Assembly (NCBI GenBank): GCA_947446935.1 | Contig: CANFIV010000006.1 | Coordinates: 1 to 13,526, forward strand | Direction: 5' to 3' | Length of the DNA: 13,526 nucleotides | Source of the DNA: Sphingomonadaceae bacterium | GTDB taxonomy: Bacteria > Pseudomonadota > Alphaproteobacteria > Sphingomonadales > Sphingomonadaceae | Shown: positions 1-6,503 of the stretch, in pieces | Numbering within the stretch: position 1 is the first letter of the stretch | Layout of the letters: each line of letters starts with the position of its first letter | Program-made: the position numbers and the translations under genes | The notes under the pieces: model-generated | What the model saw: the letters and a program-made list of their open reading frames with translations, nothing else | Database searches by the model: none | What the model was told of the DNA's origin: nothing

Positions 1-326
1 CCGCGCTCGCTCTGCAGCGGATCGAGGCCTTGCGCGGGCATGTCGAAGCGCTCGACCGCGTGCGCCGCTCGCTCGATCCAAAAGCGCCGCTGGCGCGGGG
101 CTATGTGCTGGTGACAGGCGCGGACGGGCACCTGATCCGTTCGCGGGCAGTGGCGGCGGGGCATAGCCTGCTGCATCTCGAATTCTCCGATGGCGTGCTC
201 GATGCAAGGCCCGCGTCTGCCACCACTCCTGCTCCGGCCCCAGCTTCTGCCCCTGCTTCTGCGCCGCGCGGCGTGCCAAGATCGCGCCCGTCTGGTTCGG
301 GCGATGCGCAACCGAAATTGCTTTGA
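1..326 (+). CDS. xseA: Exodeoxyribonuclease VII large subunit, C-terminal end (5' part outside window)
   Basis: The reading frame is already open at the left edge (first full codon at position 3) and ends in TGA at 324-326. The visible residues contain the conserved XseA C-terminal block: a helix rich in L and R, then LDPKAPLARGYVLV, DGHLIRS and LEFSDGVLDAR. In known XseA proteins this short beta-rich segment follows the long coiled-coil region that binds XseB. With the small subunit the enzyme degrades single-stranded DNA to short oligonucleotides during repair. After the conserved block there is a Pro/Ala/Ser-rich tail of about 38 residues that is not part of the family core and is probably disordered. 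The catalytic domain lies outside the window. The next gene starts within 30 bp on the same strand, so co-transcription is likely. Confidence 0.88.
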   Translation, partial: ALALQRIEALRGHVEALDRVRRSLDPKAPLARGYVLVTGADGHLIRSRAVAAGHSLLHLEFSDGVLDARPASATTPAPAPASAPASAPRGVPRSRPSGSGDAQPKLL

Positions 327-353
327 GTCGCGCAAACCACTAGATTGCCCGTC

Positions 354-557
354 ATGTTGATGAACTCTGACAATCGCCTCGCGCGTCTTCACTACCTGCC
401 CAGCCACTTCCGCCAGATCAGTGGCGGAGACCACGTCCTCTGCGCGGTGAGCGGCGAGCGCATCGGGCTCGACCTGCTGCGCTATTGGAGTGTGGAGCGG
501 CAGGAGGCCTACGCCAGCGCCGAAATCGCCACGCGCCGTCTACTCGGCGAAGCGTGA
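354..557 (+). CDS. DUF2093 domain protein
   Basis: This is a 67-residue protein that I recognise as the DUF2093 family of alphaproteobacteria. The core is NRLARLHYLPSHFRQISGGD followed by HVLCAVSGERIGLDLLRYWSVERQEAY, which reads like a compact beta-rich fold with a short terminal helix. The function of the family is unknown. ATG 354 was chosen as start; ATG 360 two codons later or TTG 345 are possible, and none has a clear ribosome binding site. It sits 27 bp after xseA and its stop overlaps the GTG start of the M23 peptidase gene. The three genes are therefore probably one transcript with translational coupling between the second and third. There is no signal peptide or membrane segment, so a cytoplasmic location is inferred. 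Confidence 0.8.
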   Translation: MLMNSDNRLARLHYLPSHFRQISGGDHVLCAVSGERIGLDLLRYWSVERQEAYASAEIATRRLLGEA

Positions 558-1498
558 CGCCCACCGGCCGCAGCCGGGCTGTGCTTCGCATGGCCCTTGC
601 GGCTGGCGTGGTGCTTTCGTCTTGCGGAGCAAGCGCCGGGCCTGTTGCGCCGGCTCCTCCCCCGGGCCCGAAACCGATTCAAGAGGCCGTTTCGAATCAG
701 GCTGCCCCTGTTCAGACCGCCCCTATTCAGACCGTCGTGGGCGGCATCAAATACGTCGGCAAGCTGACGCAAGGTGGCTGGCTGCGCGGTGTCGCGCCGT
801 CCGGCACTCGCTCGGTGACGCTCGATGGCGCGCCCTTGGCGCTCGCGCCGGACGGTACGTTCTTCGCCGCGTTCGATCGTGATGCGCCGCCGTCGCTGCA
901 GCTTGCGGTGACTGGAGCCGATGGCTTCGGACTGGCATTGCCGCTGACCATCGCTCCGCGCAGCTGGCGCATCGAATCGATCAACGTCGCCAAGCGGCCC
1001 GGTGCGATGCCCGATGCCGCATTCCGCGAACGTCGCGCCGCCGAGCTGGCGCAGATCGGCGCGGCCCGTGCCAAGGGCAGCGATGGGGGCGGCTGGCGCC
1101 AGTCTATGATCTGGCCGGCGGCGGGGCGCATTTCCGGAGTGTTTGGAGCGCAGCGCATCTATCGCGGGGAGCCCGGAGCCTATCACGCCGGGGTGGACCT
1201 CGCCGCGCCGGCCAGCGCGCCAATCGTGGCCCCGGCCGATGGCGTGGTGGTGCTGGCGGCGGCGGAGCCCTTCACGCTGGAAGGGCATCTCCTGATCGTG
1301 GATCACGGCATGGGGCTTGCTTCGGCGTTCCTGCACTGCTCCGATCTGGTGGTGCATTTGGGCGACAGCGTAGTCCAGGGGCAACTGCTGGGCCATGTCG
1401 GCATGACCGGCCGCGCTACGGGCCCCCATTTGCATTGGGCGCTGACTTGGCACGGTCGGCGGCTCGATCCGCAGCTTTTTGCGCCAGCCGTGCGCTGA
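554..1498 (+). CDS. M23 family metallopeptidase, probable lipoprotein
   Basis: A 314-residue protein. GTG 554 is preferred because it overlaps the previous stop as GTGA and gives a basic N-terminus, a hydrophobic stretch and the lipobox LSSC with Cys24; ATG 590 would leave only 11 residues before that Cys. A low-complexity Ala/Pro/Gln linker follows, then a beta-rich middle region (about 60-140), and a LytM/M23 domain from about 200. The zinc ligands are visible: HAGVD (His211, Asp215) and TGPHLHW (His294), with His261 (FLH) and His292 as the catalytic histidines. All expected M23 active-site residues are present, so it should be an active endopeptidase cutting peptidoglycan cross-links in the periplasm, rather than an inactive activator of the EnvC type. 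The exact bond cut cannot be told. Length and layout are usual for sphingomonad M23 proteins. Confidence 0.87.
   Translation: MTPTGRSRAVLRMALAAGVVLSSCGASAGPVAPAPPPGPKPIQEAVSNQAAPVQTAPIQTVVGGIKYVGKLTQGGWLRGVAPSGTRSVTLDGAPLALAPDGTFFAAFDRDAPPSLQLAVTGADGFGLALPLTIAPRSWRIESINVAKRPGAMPDAAFRERRAAELAQIGAARAKGSDGGGWRQSMIWPAAGRISGVFGAQRIYRGEPGAYHAGVDLAAPASAPIVAPADGVVVLAAAEPFTLEGHLLIVDHGMGLASAFLHCSDLVVHLGDSVVQGQLLGHVGMTGRATGPHLHWALTWHGRRLDPQLFAPAVR
704..733 (+). repeat. 15-bp tandem duplication inside the M23 gene linker
   Basis: GCCCCTGTTCAGACC is followed directly by GCCCCTATTCAGACC, with one difference. In frame it encodes APVQT then APIQT. It lies in the linker between the lipid anchor and the folded part, where length variation is tolerated. 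Probably a recent slippage duplication. Confidence 0.8.
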
Positions 1499-1522
1499 AG
1501 ATTTCCAATTCGCGCACGATTA
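1489..1522 (+). terminator. Weak candidate terminator at the end of the M23 gene
   Basis: A perfect 7-bp inverted repeat, CGTGCGC at 1489-1495 and GCGCACG at 1512-1518, spans the M23 stop codon with a 16-base loop. It is followed by ATTATTAC, which is A/T-rich but not a proper T-run. The long loop and poor tail make intrinsic termination uncertain. Confidence 0.3.
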
Positions 1523-1650
1523 TTACGCAAGTGGGGTATTCCCTCAGCGAAAATTATTGATCAGCCACATTGGATGTAATTTCCGGTCCAGCGCTGCAAT
1601 TCTGCGAGTTTGTGCAAGCGTTGCAAGCGCCGGACAGTGTGTTGCACTCC

Positions 1651-1668
1651 CGCCACATATGGGTGGCG
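1651..1668. promoter_or_regulatory. 18-bp dyad, candidate operator for the TonB receptor
   Basis: CGCCAC and GTGGCG form perfect 6-bp arms around ATATGG. The symmetry, size and position about 190 bp upstream of the start fit the binding site of a dimeric regulator. No regulator can be named from the sequence. Confidence 0.35.
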
Positions 1669-1812
1669 AATTACCGACAGCACGAAGAACGGCCTTCCAA
1701 GAGCCCCGGTTTCTCTAGCACTAAGGCCTATCGTTCCGCGCAATATGAGCGCCATCTGCCATGCCCGGCGAAGATCGGGTGGTTGCGGGTGGGGCAATCT
1801 GGAACATCTTCC

Positions 1813-1848
1813 GGTGGCCGTCGATCGACAGGCCGCCCATTGAAGGGA
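1813..1848 (+). promoter_or_regulatory. Leader hairpin next to the receptor ribosome binding site
   Basis: GGTGGCC (1813-1819) can pair with GGCCGCC (1831-1837) as RNA with one G-U pair, enclosing the perfect palindrome GTCGATCGAC (1820-1829). The stem ends four bases before the Shine-Dalgarno sequence GAAGGGA (1842-1848), which lies eight bases before GTG 1857. The Shine-Dalgarno decides the start. The hairpin may affect ribosome access or mRNA stability; this is inference. Confidence 0.45.
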
Positions 1849-1856
1849 CTAGACAC

Positions 1857-4721
1857 GTGAAGACCATCAAGCTTTCCTCGCTTCATGCGGGTGCTGCGCC
1901 GTTTGCGCTTGCGCTCGCGCTCATTTCGACTGCCGCCGCCGCTCAGACCGACCCGCAAGCCGCACCGCAGGCTGCCGACGCAGCAGCGCCTGAGCCGGTG
2001 ATCGTGGTGACGGGTTCGCGCATCGAACGGCCCGACCTTACCGCATCGAGCCCGGTTTCTATCGTGGGCGCTGACGCCATCAAGCAGGTCAACACCGTCA
2101 CCGTTGAGCAGATCCTCTCGGTCAACCCGCAGTTTGCAGCCGGCACCACCGGTGCCAGCAACAACCCGGGCGATGGTTCGGCCACGCTCGACCTGCGTGG
2201 CCTCGGCTCGCAGCGTACCCTCGTGCTGATGAACGGCAAGCGCCTCCCGCTTTACGACACCACGGGTTCGGTCGACGTCAACCAGATCCCGACCGCGCTG
2301 ATCAAGAACGTTCAGGTCCTCACCGGCGGCGCTTCGGCGGTCTATGGTTCGGACGCTGTGACCGGCGTCGTCAACTTCGTACTCGACGACAAGTTCACCG
2401 GCCTGACGATGGACGGCGGCGCGCAGATCACCGGCAAGGGCGATGGCGCTCTTTACGACGGTAGCCTGACCGCTGGGTTCAATGTCGGCGAACGTGGCCA
2501 CTTCATCATTTCGGCCAACTATGCCAAGCGCCGGGGTGTCAAGTATGGTGAGCGCAGCTTCAGCAACACCGTGCTGTGCTCGAGCGACAACGTATCGTTC
2601 TGCGGTTCGTCCAACACGTATCCCACTGCGTTCGACGTTCCTAAGCTTCTCGACGACGCCGGCAACACTTTGGCCGGCGGCCGCCTCCAGGTCCAGCCGG
2701 ACGGCACGCTGAGCAACAACGTCAGGGGTTACAATTACAACCCGGTCAACTACGCGCAGGTGCCCTTCGAGCGCTATGGCGTGACCGCGCTGTGGAACTA
2801 CGACCTGACCGACGGCGTGGAACTCTACGGCTGGGGTTCATACCAGCACGTCAAGGTCGTGACGACGCTCGCACCGACCGCGACTGCCGGCTTTACCTTC
2901 AATCTCGATCCCTCGAACCCGCTGCTCACCTCCGACGAGCGCAACGCGTTCTTCAACACCGAAGCCAACCCCAATCTTGCCATCAACGAAGATGGCACCT
3001 CGACCATCGGCATCCGTCGCCGCATGATCGAAACCGGTGGCCGTATCGAAGAGCACTCCAGCAAGACCTACCAGATCCTCGGCGGTCTGCGGGGCAACAT
3101 CGGTTCGAACTGGAACTGGGATGCTTCGGTTCAGTATGCCGAAGTCAAGAAGTTCCAACTTCTGCGCAACGACCTTTCCTACAATGCGCTTTCCCAGGCA
3201 CTGGACGTGGTTGCTGGTCCGGGCGGCTCGGCCATCTGCCGCGACGCTGCGGCCCGCACCGCAGGCTGCGTTCCGCTCAACCTGTTCGTGGTCAACGGTA
3301 TCACGCCGCAGGCGCTGTCCTATGTCCTGCGCAATGCGACTCAGGATAACAAGACCACGCAGTTTGTCGCTGAAGCCAGCATTTCGGGCGACCTCGGTTT
3401 CCTCCAAAGCCCGCTGGCCTCGAAGCCCGCGGCCATTTCGGTCGGTGGCGACTACCGCCGTGAAACCGCCGATACGCTGGTCGACGATGCCTATGCCTCT
3501 GGCGACCTGATCTATTACGGGCAGGGCTTCTCGATCCGCAACAAGGGCTACAACGTCAAGGAAGCCTACGTCGAGTTCAAGATGCCGCTCATCCAGGACA
3601 AGCCGTTCTTCCGTGCGCTCGATATCGAGGCTGGCTATCGCTATTCCGACTATTCGACCTCCGGCGGGGTCAGCGCCTACAAGGTTGGCGGCGACTGGAG
3701 CCCGATCGAAGGGCTGAAGCTGCGTGCCAACTACCAGCGCTCGGTGCGCGCGCCGAACGTCTACGAGCTGTACCTCCCGGTTGTGGCCGGGACTGGCAGC
3801 CTCGGCACCGATCCCTGCGCCGGCCCCGGCGTTTCGGCTTCGGTGGCGGCGATCTGCGTGGCGCAGGGCGCACCGCAATCCTCGATCGGCGGTATCCCGG
3901 AGCCGATCGCCGGGCAGGTCAACGCCTTCTTTGGTGGCAACCCCAGCCTGAAGGCGGAAAAGTCCGACACGATCACGGTGGGTGCGGTCATCGAACCCAG
4001 CCAGGTTCGCGGCCTTTCGCTGACGGTCGATTACTATGACATCAAGATCAAGGACGCGATCTTCCAGGCGCCCATCTCGGTGATCATCAACCAGTGCTTC
4101 AATGTTGAAAAGGATGCGAATGGCGCGTCCTGCAAGGGCATTCACCGCAACCACCTCGATGGATCGCTCAGCGGCGATACCACCATCGGCGTGCCTTCGA
4201 CTTATGCCAACGTGGGTTCGATCCGCGCTCGCGGCGTCGATTTCGGCTTCAACTACCGCCACGGCTCGCATGACGCGTTCCACTATGCCTTCAATTTTAT
4301 GGGCACCTACCAGTGGAAGAACAACACCGAGATTGGCGGTTCGCTGATCGAATGCGCTGGCCTGTTCGGGGCGGATTGCGATACGCCGACGCCGCACTGG
4401 AAGCACACCGCCAACCTCAGCTTCGGCTGGAAGTCGGTTGCGTTCAACACCCGCTGGCGCCTGATTGGTTCGACCAACCAGGACAAGTCGACCAGCATTC
4501 TCACGAAGCACATCGATACGGTGAGCTACATCGACGAAACGATGAACATCGATGTGAACGAGAAGTTCTCCTTCTCGCTCGGCGTGCTCAACCTGTTCGA
4601 CAAGACGCCGCCGATCGTGGGTGACACCAGCGGTGCCACTTCGACCGGAGGCAGCACGTTCCCGACCGTCTATGACGTGCTCGGCCGCAGCGTGTTCGCA
4701 CGGGTCAGCGCCAAGTTCTGA
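1857..4721 (+). CDS. TonB-dependent outer-membrane receptor
   Basis: A 954-residue outer-membrane gated channel that would use TonB-ExbB-ExbD energy to import a scarce substrate. GTG 1857 is preferred over upstream in-frame codons because of GAAGGGA eight bases before it and because it starts directly with a signal peptide (about 1-29, cleavage near AAA/Q30). An Ala/Pro/Gln linker is followed by the plug domain, opening with VIVVTGSRI (48-56, TonB-box-like) and including LDLRGLGSQRTLVLMNGKR and GGASAVYGSDAVTGVVNFVL. The rest is a beta-barrel ending in aromatic VSAKF, as expected for outer-membrane insertion. It has exactly ten cysteines, all in five close pairs (241/249, 461/471, 654/667, 747/759, 833/841), presumably loop disulfides. 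The substrate cannot be told: there is no sensor domain, no adjacent anti-sigma factor and no catabolic neighbour. It appears to be a single-gene transcript. Confidence 0.93.
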   Translation: MKTIKLSSLHAGAAPFALALALISTAAAAQTDPQAAPQAADAAAPEPVIVVTGSRIERPDLTASSPVSIVGADAIKQVNTVTVEQILSVNPQFAAGTTGASNNPGDGSATLDLRGLGSQRTLVLMNGKRLPLYDTTGSVDVNQIPTALIKNVQVLTGGASAVYGSDAVTGVVNFVLDDKFTGLTMDGGAQITGKGDGALYDGSLTAGFNVGERGHFIISANYAKRRGVKYGERSFSNTVLCSSDNVSFCGSSNTYPTAFDVPKLLDDAGNTLAGGRLQVQPDGTLSNNVRGYNYNPVNYAQVPFERYGVTALWNYDLTDGVELYGWGSYQHVKVVTTLAPTATAGFTFNLDPSNPLLTSDERNAFFNTEANPNLAINEDGTSTIGIRRRMIETGGRIEEHSSKTYQILGGLRGNIGSNWNWDASVQYAEVKKFQLLRNDLSYNALSQALDVVAGPGGSAICRDAAARTAGCVPLNLFVVNGITPQALSYVLRNATQDNKTTQFVAEASISGDLGFLQSPLASKPAAISVGGDYRRETADTLVDDAYASGDLIYYGQGFSIRNKGYNVKEAYVEFKMPLIQDKPFFRALDIEAGYRYSDYSTSGGVSAYKVGGDWSPIEGLKLRANYQRSVRAPNVYELYLPVVAGTGSLGTDPCAGPGVSASVAAICVAQGAPQSSIGGIPEPIAGQVNAFFGGNPSLKAEKSDTITVGAVIEPSQVRGLSLTVDYYDIKIKDAIFQAPISVIINQCFNVEKDANGASCKGIHRNHLDGSLSGDTTIGVPSTYANVGSIRARGVDFGFNYRHGSHDAFHYAFNFMGTYQWKNNTEIGGSLIECAGLFGADCDTPTPHWKHTANLSFGWKSVAFNTRWRLIGSTNQDKSTSILTKHIDTVSYIDETMNIDVNEKFSFSLGVLNLFDKTPPIVGDTSGATSTGGSTFPTVYDVLGRSVFARVSAKF

Positions 4722-4749
4722 TCCTTCGGGACCGGCACAAAAGCAGGAT

Positions 4750-4780
4750 GGGGCCGGATCGCAAGATCCGGCCCCTTTCC
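4750..4780 (+). terminator. Rho-independent terminator of the TonB receptor gene
   Basis: GGGGCCGGATC (4750-4760) pairs perfectly over 11 bp with GATCCGGCCCC (4765-4775) around a GCAA tetraloop of the stable GNRA type, followed by TTTCCTTT. It begins 28 bp after the receptor stop. This is the clearest terminator in the window. Confidence 0.9.
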
Positions 4781-4896
4781 TTTGGGTTTCCGCCAGTGCG
4801 AACGGGGCCTGCGGGAAACCTCCACCCCCCGCTTGTTCGCTGACTGCCGCTGATGGCGGTCAATCCGGATCTTGTTTCGCGCCAGCCAGTAACCAT

Positions 4897-4958
4897 TTGG
4901 GCCTCATGGGCGAATACCAGCGCATTGGAGCTGTGCCGCGTTGCACAGCAGGGCCCAA
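4897..4958 (+). promoter_or_regulatory. Nested inverted repeats, candidate structured leader before the msrA unit
   Basis: An outer pair TTGGGCC (4897-4903) / GGCCCAA (4952-4958) encloses a perfect inner hairpin GCTGTGC (4930-4936) / GCACAGC (4943-4949) with the loop CGCGTT. The left side between the stems is 26 bases and the right side 2 bases, so the fold would be lopsided. It ends about 66 bases before the small ORF at 5025. No T-run follows, so it is not a normal terminator. The rest of the gap (4781-4896 and 4959-5024) shows nothing I can name. I know no riboswitch family with this layout. Confidence 0.35.
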
Positions 4959-5024
4959 TCCGGGGCGCCAAGTCTGTGCCAGCCCCCGCACTCCCCAGGT
5001 CGTGCAATGAAGGTCGGAATACCC

Positions 5025-5165
5025 ATGATGACGCTTTTCGGTAAGGATCTCGTTCGCTCGCTGGTGCTGGGCTTCGCGCTTGGCTCGGCCGCGATGGCGC
5101 TCACGTTCGGGGCTGACACGGCACACGCGGCACCGGTTGCTGCCGTGGCGGAGGCCGGACGATGA
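5025..5165 (+). CDS. Small exported or membrane peptide, coupled to msrA
   Basis: A 46-residue ORF starting MMTLFGKDLVRS, then a hydrophobic run LVLGFALGSAAMALTFG and a likely signal-peptidase site at THAA (DTAHAAP). It therefore looks like a signal peptide with only about a dozen residues left after cleavage, or a one-pass membrane peptide. ATG 5025 or 5028 follows a GAAGGTCGGA stretch at 5009-5018; ATG 5007 would add MKVGIP and has no clear ribosome site. Its stop TGA overlaps the msrA ATG as ATGA (5162-5165), which suggests translational coupling and is the best argument that it is translated. I do not recognise a family and assign no function. It may serve mainly as a leader ORF for msrA. 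Confidence 0.55.
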   Translation: MMTLFGKDLVRSLVLGFALGSAAMALTFGADTAHAAPVAAVAEAGR

Positions 5166-5839
5166 ACCGCGCCCGCGTGTTCCTGACTGCCGCCGCCGCC
5201 ATGATGGCGTCGTCCTGCCTCCAGCCCGCACAGGCCGAAGCCGTGGTTTCCGCGCCCGAAGCCTCGATCAAGGCCAGCGAGGCCAAGGGCCTCAAAACTG
5301 CGGTTTTCGCGGGCGGATGCTTTTGGGGTATGGAGGCCGTCTTCAGTCATGTGAAGGGCGTGACCAGTGTGGTCTCTGGCTTCGAAGGCGGCAAGCGTGC
5401 CGATGCACACTATGAAACCGTGAGCTCCGGCACGACCGGTCACGCCGAGTCGGTGCGGATCACCTACGACCCCGCTGTCGTGCGCTATGACCAGTTGCTG
5501 CAGGTGTTTTTCGGAGTCGCCAGCGACCCCACCCAGCTCAACCAGCAATATCCTGATACCGGTACCCAGTATCGCAATGCGATCGTGCCGCAGAGCGCCG
5601 AGCAGACACGGGTGACCGCACGGTATCTGGCGCAGCTCAAGGCGCTGAATCTCTGGAAGAAGCCGATCGTCACTGCAATCGAGCCCAATCGCGGGTTTTT
5701 TCCTGCAGAGGACTATCATCAGGATTTCGCGCTGAAAAATCCGAATCATGGCTATATCCGGATGTGGGATGTTCCCAAGGTCGCCTCCCTCAAGCGAACA
5801 TTCCCGCAGCTGTGGAAGGCCACTTTCACCCAAGGGTAG
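5162..5839 (+). CDS. msrA: Peptide-methionine (S)-S-oxide reductase, exported
   Basis: A 225-residue MsrA that reduces the S-epimer of methionine sulfoxide in oxidised proteins. The active-site motif GGCFWGME gives catalytic Cys53 and is followed by family blocks GFEGGK, HYETVSSGTTGHAESV, YDP, FFGVASDPTQLNQQYPDTGTQYRNAI, FFPAEDYHQDF and a C-terminal NHGYI. The N-terminus has a basic start and a hydrophobic run ending PAQA/E, so export is predicted; a lipoprotein via ASSC (Cys19) is less likely because the residue three before the Cys is Ala. Apart from Cys19 and Cys53 there is no cysteine, so the usual C-terminal resolving cysteines are absent and regeneration would need to be direct or by a partner. 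The start ATG overlaps the preceding small ORF. No MsrB is nearby. Confidence 0.93.
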   Translation: MNRARVFLTAAAAMMASSCLQPAQAEAVVSAPEASIKASEAKGLKTAVFAGGCFWGMEAVFSHVKGVTSVVSGFEGGKRADAHYETVSSGTTGHAESVRITYDPAVVRYDQLLQVFFGVASDPTQLNQQYPDTGTQYRNAIVPQSAEQTRVTARYLAQLKALNLWKKPIVTAIEPNRGFFPAEDYHQDFALKNPNHGYIRMWDVPKVASLKRTFPQLWKATFTQG

Positions 5840-5860
5840 AACTCGCGCGGCCCCGCTGAT

Positions 5861-5901
5861 CGTGCGGTCGATTTGCGCTTGGCCGCACGAGCGCCTATCT
5901 G
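5861..5901 (+). promoter_or_regulatory. Probable leaderless promoter with overlapping dyad, Fur-family gene
   Basis: TTGCGC (5873-5878) and TATCTG (5896-5901) are spaced 17 bp and predict a start of transcription at about 5908, the A of the ATG itself. No ribosome site is present, consistent with a leaderless mRNA. CGTGCGG (5861-5867) and CCGCACG (5883-5889) are perfect 7-bp arms flanking the -35 box, a position suited to repression. The -10 match is only moderate. The dyad is GC-rich and unlike the A/T-rich Zur and Fur boxes I know. Confidence 0.4.
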
Positions 5902-5907
5902 TGCACC

Positions 5908-6399
5908 ATGGGCGGCCACCACAACCATCACGACTTTGCCGGCGATCTCCTGATCGATGCCGCGCGCGGTGCTCTGCAAGCTGCGGGCGAGCAGTGGACC
6001 GAAATGCGCAGCGATGTGTTCGAAGCCCTTGCGGCGCACGAGAAGCCGGCGTCGGCCTATGATATTGCGGACAGTGTCGGTTTGCGGCGCGGCAAGCGGG
6101 TGGCGGCCAACAGCGTCTATCGCATCCTCGATCTGTTCGTCCGCACCAATCTCGCGCGGCGGGTGGAAAGCGCCAATGCCTATGTCGCCAACAGCCATCC
6201 GGGGTGCCACCACGATTGCATCTTTCTGATCTGCGACGCCTGCGGTGAGGCGACCCATCTCGATGATGACGGACTGACCGGTGCGTTGCGTGAGGCTGCC
6301 CGGCACGCCGGGTTTGCCGCCGTGCGGCCCGTGGTCGAAATCCGCGGCCAATGCGGACATTGCGGCGAGTCCGCGCCTGCCCCCGCGCTCCCCGTCTAA
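5908..6399 (+). CDS. zur: Fur-family transcriptional regulator, Zur-like
   Basis: A 163-residue protein with a Fur fold: an N-terminal winged helix (about 27-95, with RSDVFEALAAHEKPASAYDI and the recognition region AANSVYRILDLF) and a C-terminal dimerisation and metal-binding part. Two CxxC pairs (Cys109/112 in CDAC and Cys149/152 in CGHC) form the usual structural zinc site. CHHDC at 100-104 and His117 supply likely regulatory metal ligands. The extra His-rich start MGGHHNHHDF is a feature of this sphingomonad group. The overall pattern is closer to Zur (zinc uptake repressor) than to Fur or PerR, but no zinc transporter is adjacent to confirm the metal. It stands between msrA and dxs as a separate unit. 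The gene name is therefore provisional. Confidence 0.8.
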   Translation: MGGHHNHHDFAGDLLIDAARGALQAAGEQWTEMRSDVFEALAAHEKPASAYDIADSVGLRRGKRVAANSVYRILDLFVRTNLARRVESANAYVANSHPGCHHDCIFLICDACGEATHLDDDGLTGALREAARHAGFAAVRPVVEIRGQCGHCGESAPAPALPV

Positions 6400-6503
6400 A
6401 CGGGGCTCTGCCTGCCGACCTGCACCAAATACCTTTCGGGCCGAGGCAAATTTCGCTGCACGGCGGGTTCGACAGGGCCGATTCATGGGTGTAAGACAGT
6501 CTG

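Larger units (their letters stand above)
1499..1856 (+). promoter_or_regulatory. 358-bp regulatory region ahead of the TonB-dependent receptor
   Basis: There is no credible gene in this stretch; the open frame entering the receptor from 1761 is a non-coding in-frame extension. It should carry the receptor promoter, but I could not identify a convincing -35/-10 pair. Two ordered elements are present: an 18-bp dyad at 1651-1668 and a hairpin immediately before the ribosome binding site at 1813-1837. A direct repeat GCAAGCG occurs twice near 1614-1629. The left half is richer in A/T than the surroundings, as expected for a promoter region. I see no known riboswitch. Confidence 0.5.

Noticed and set aside
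1728..4511. Long minus-strand open frames across the TonB receptor gene, including one of 557 codons at 2838-4511
   Set aside because: They lie antisense to a certain gene with clear domains, have no family resemblance, and long antisense frames are expected in such GC-rich coding DNA.
6390..6405. CCCCGT-CTAA-ACGGGG hairpin over the stop codon of the Fur-family gene
   Set aside because: It is a perfect 6-bp stem but has no T-run, and short GC stems are common here; I do not call it a terminator.
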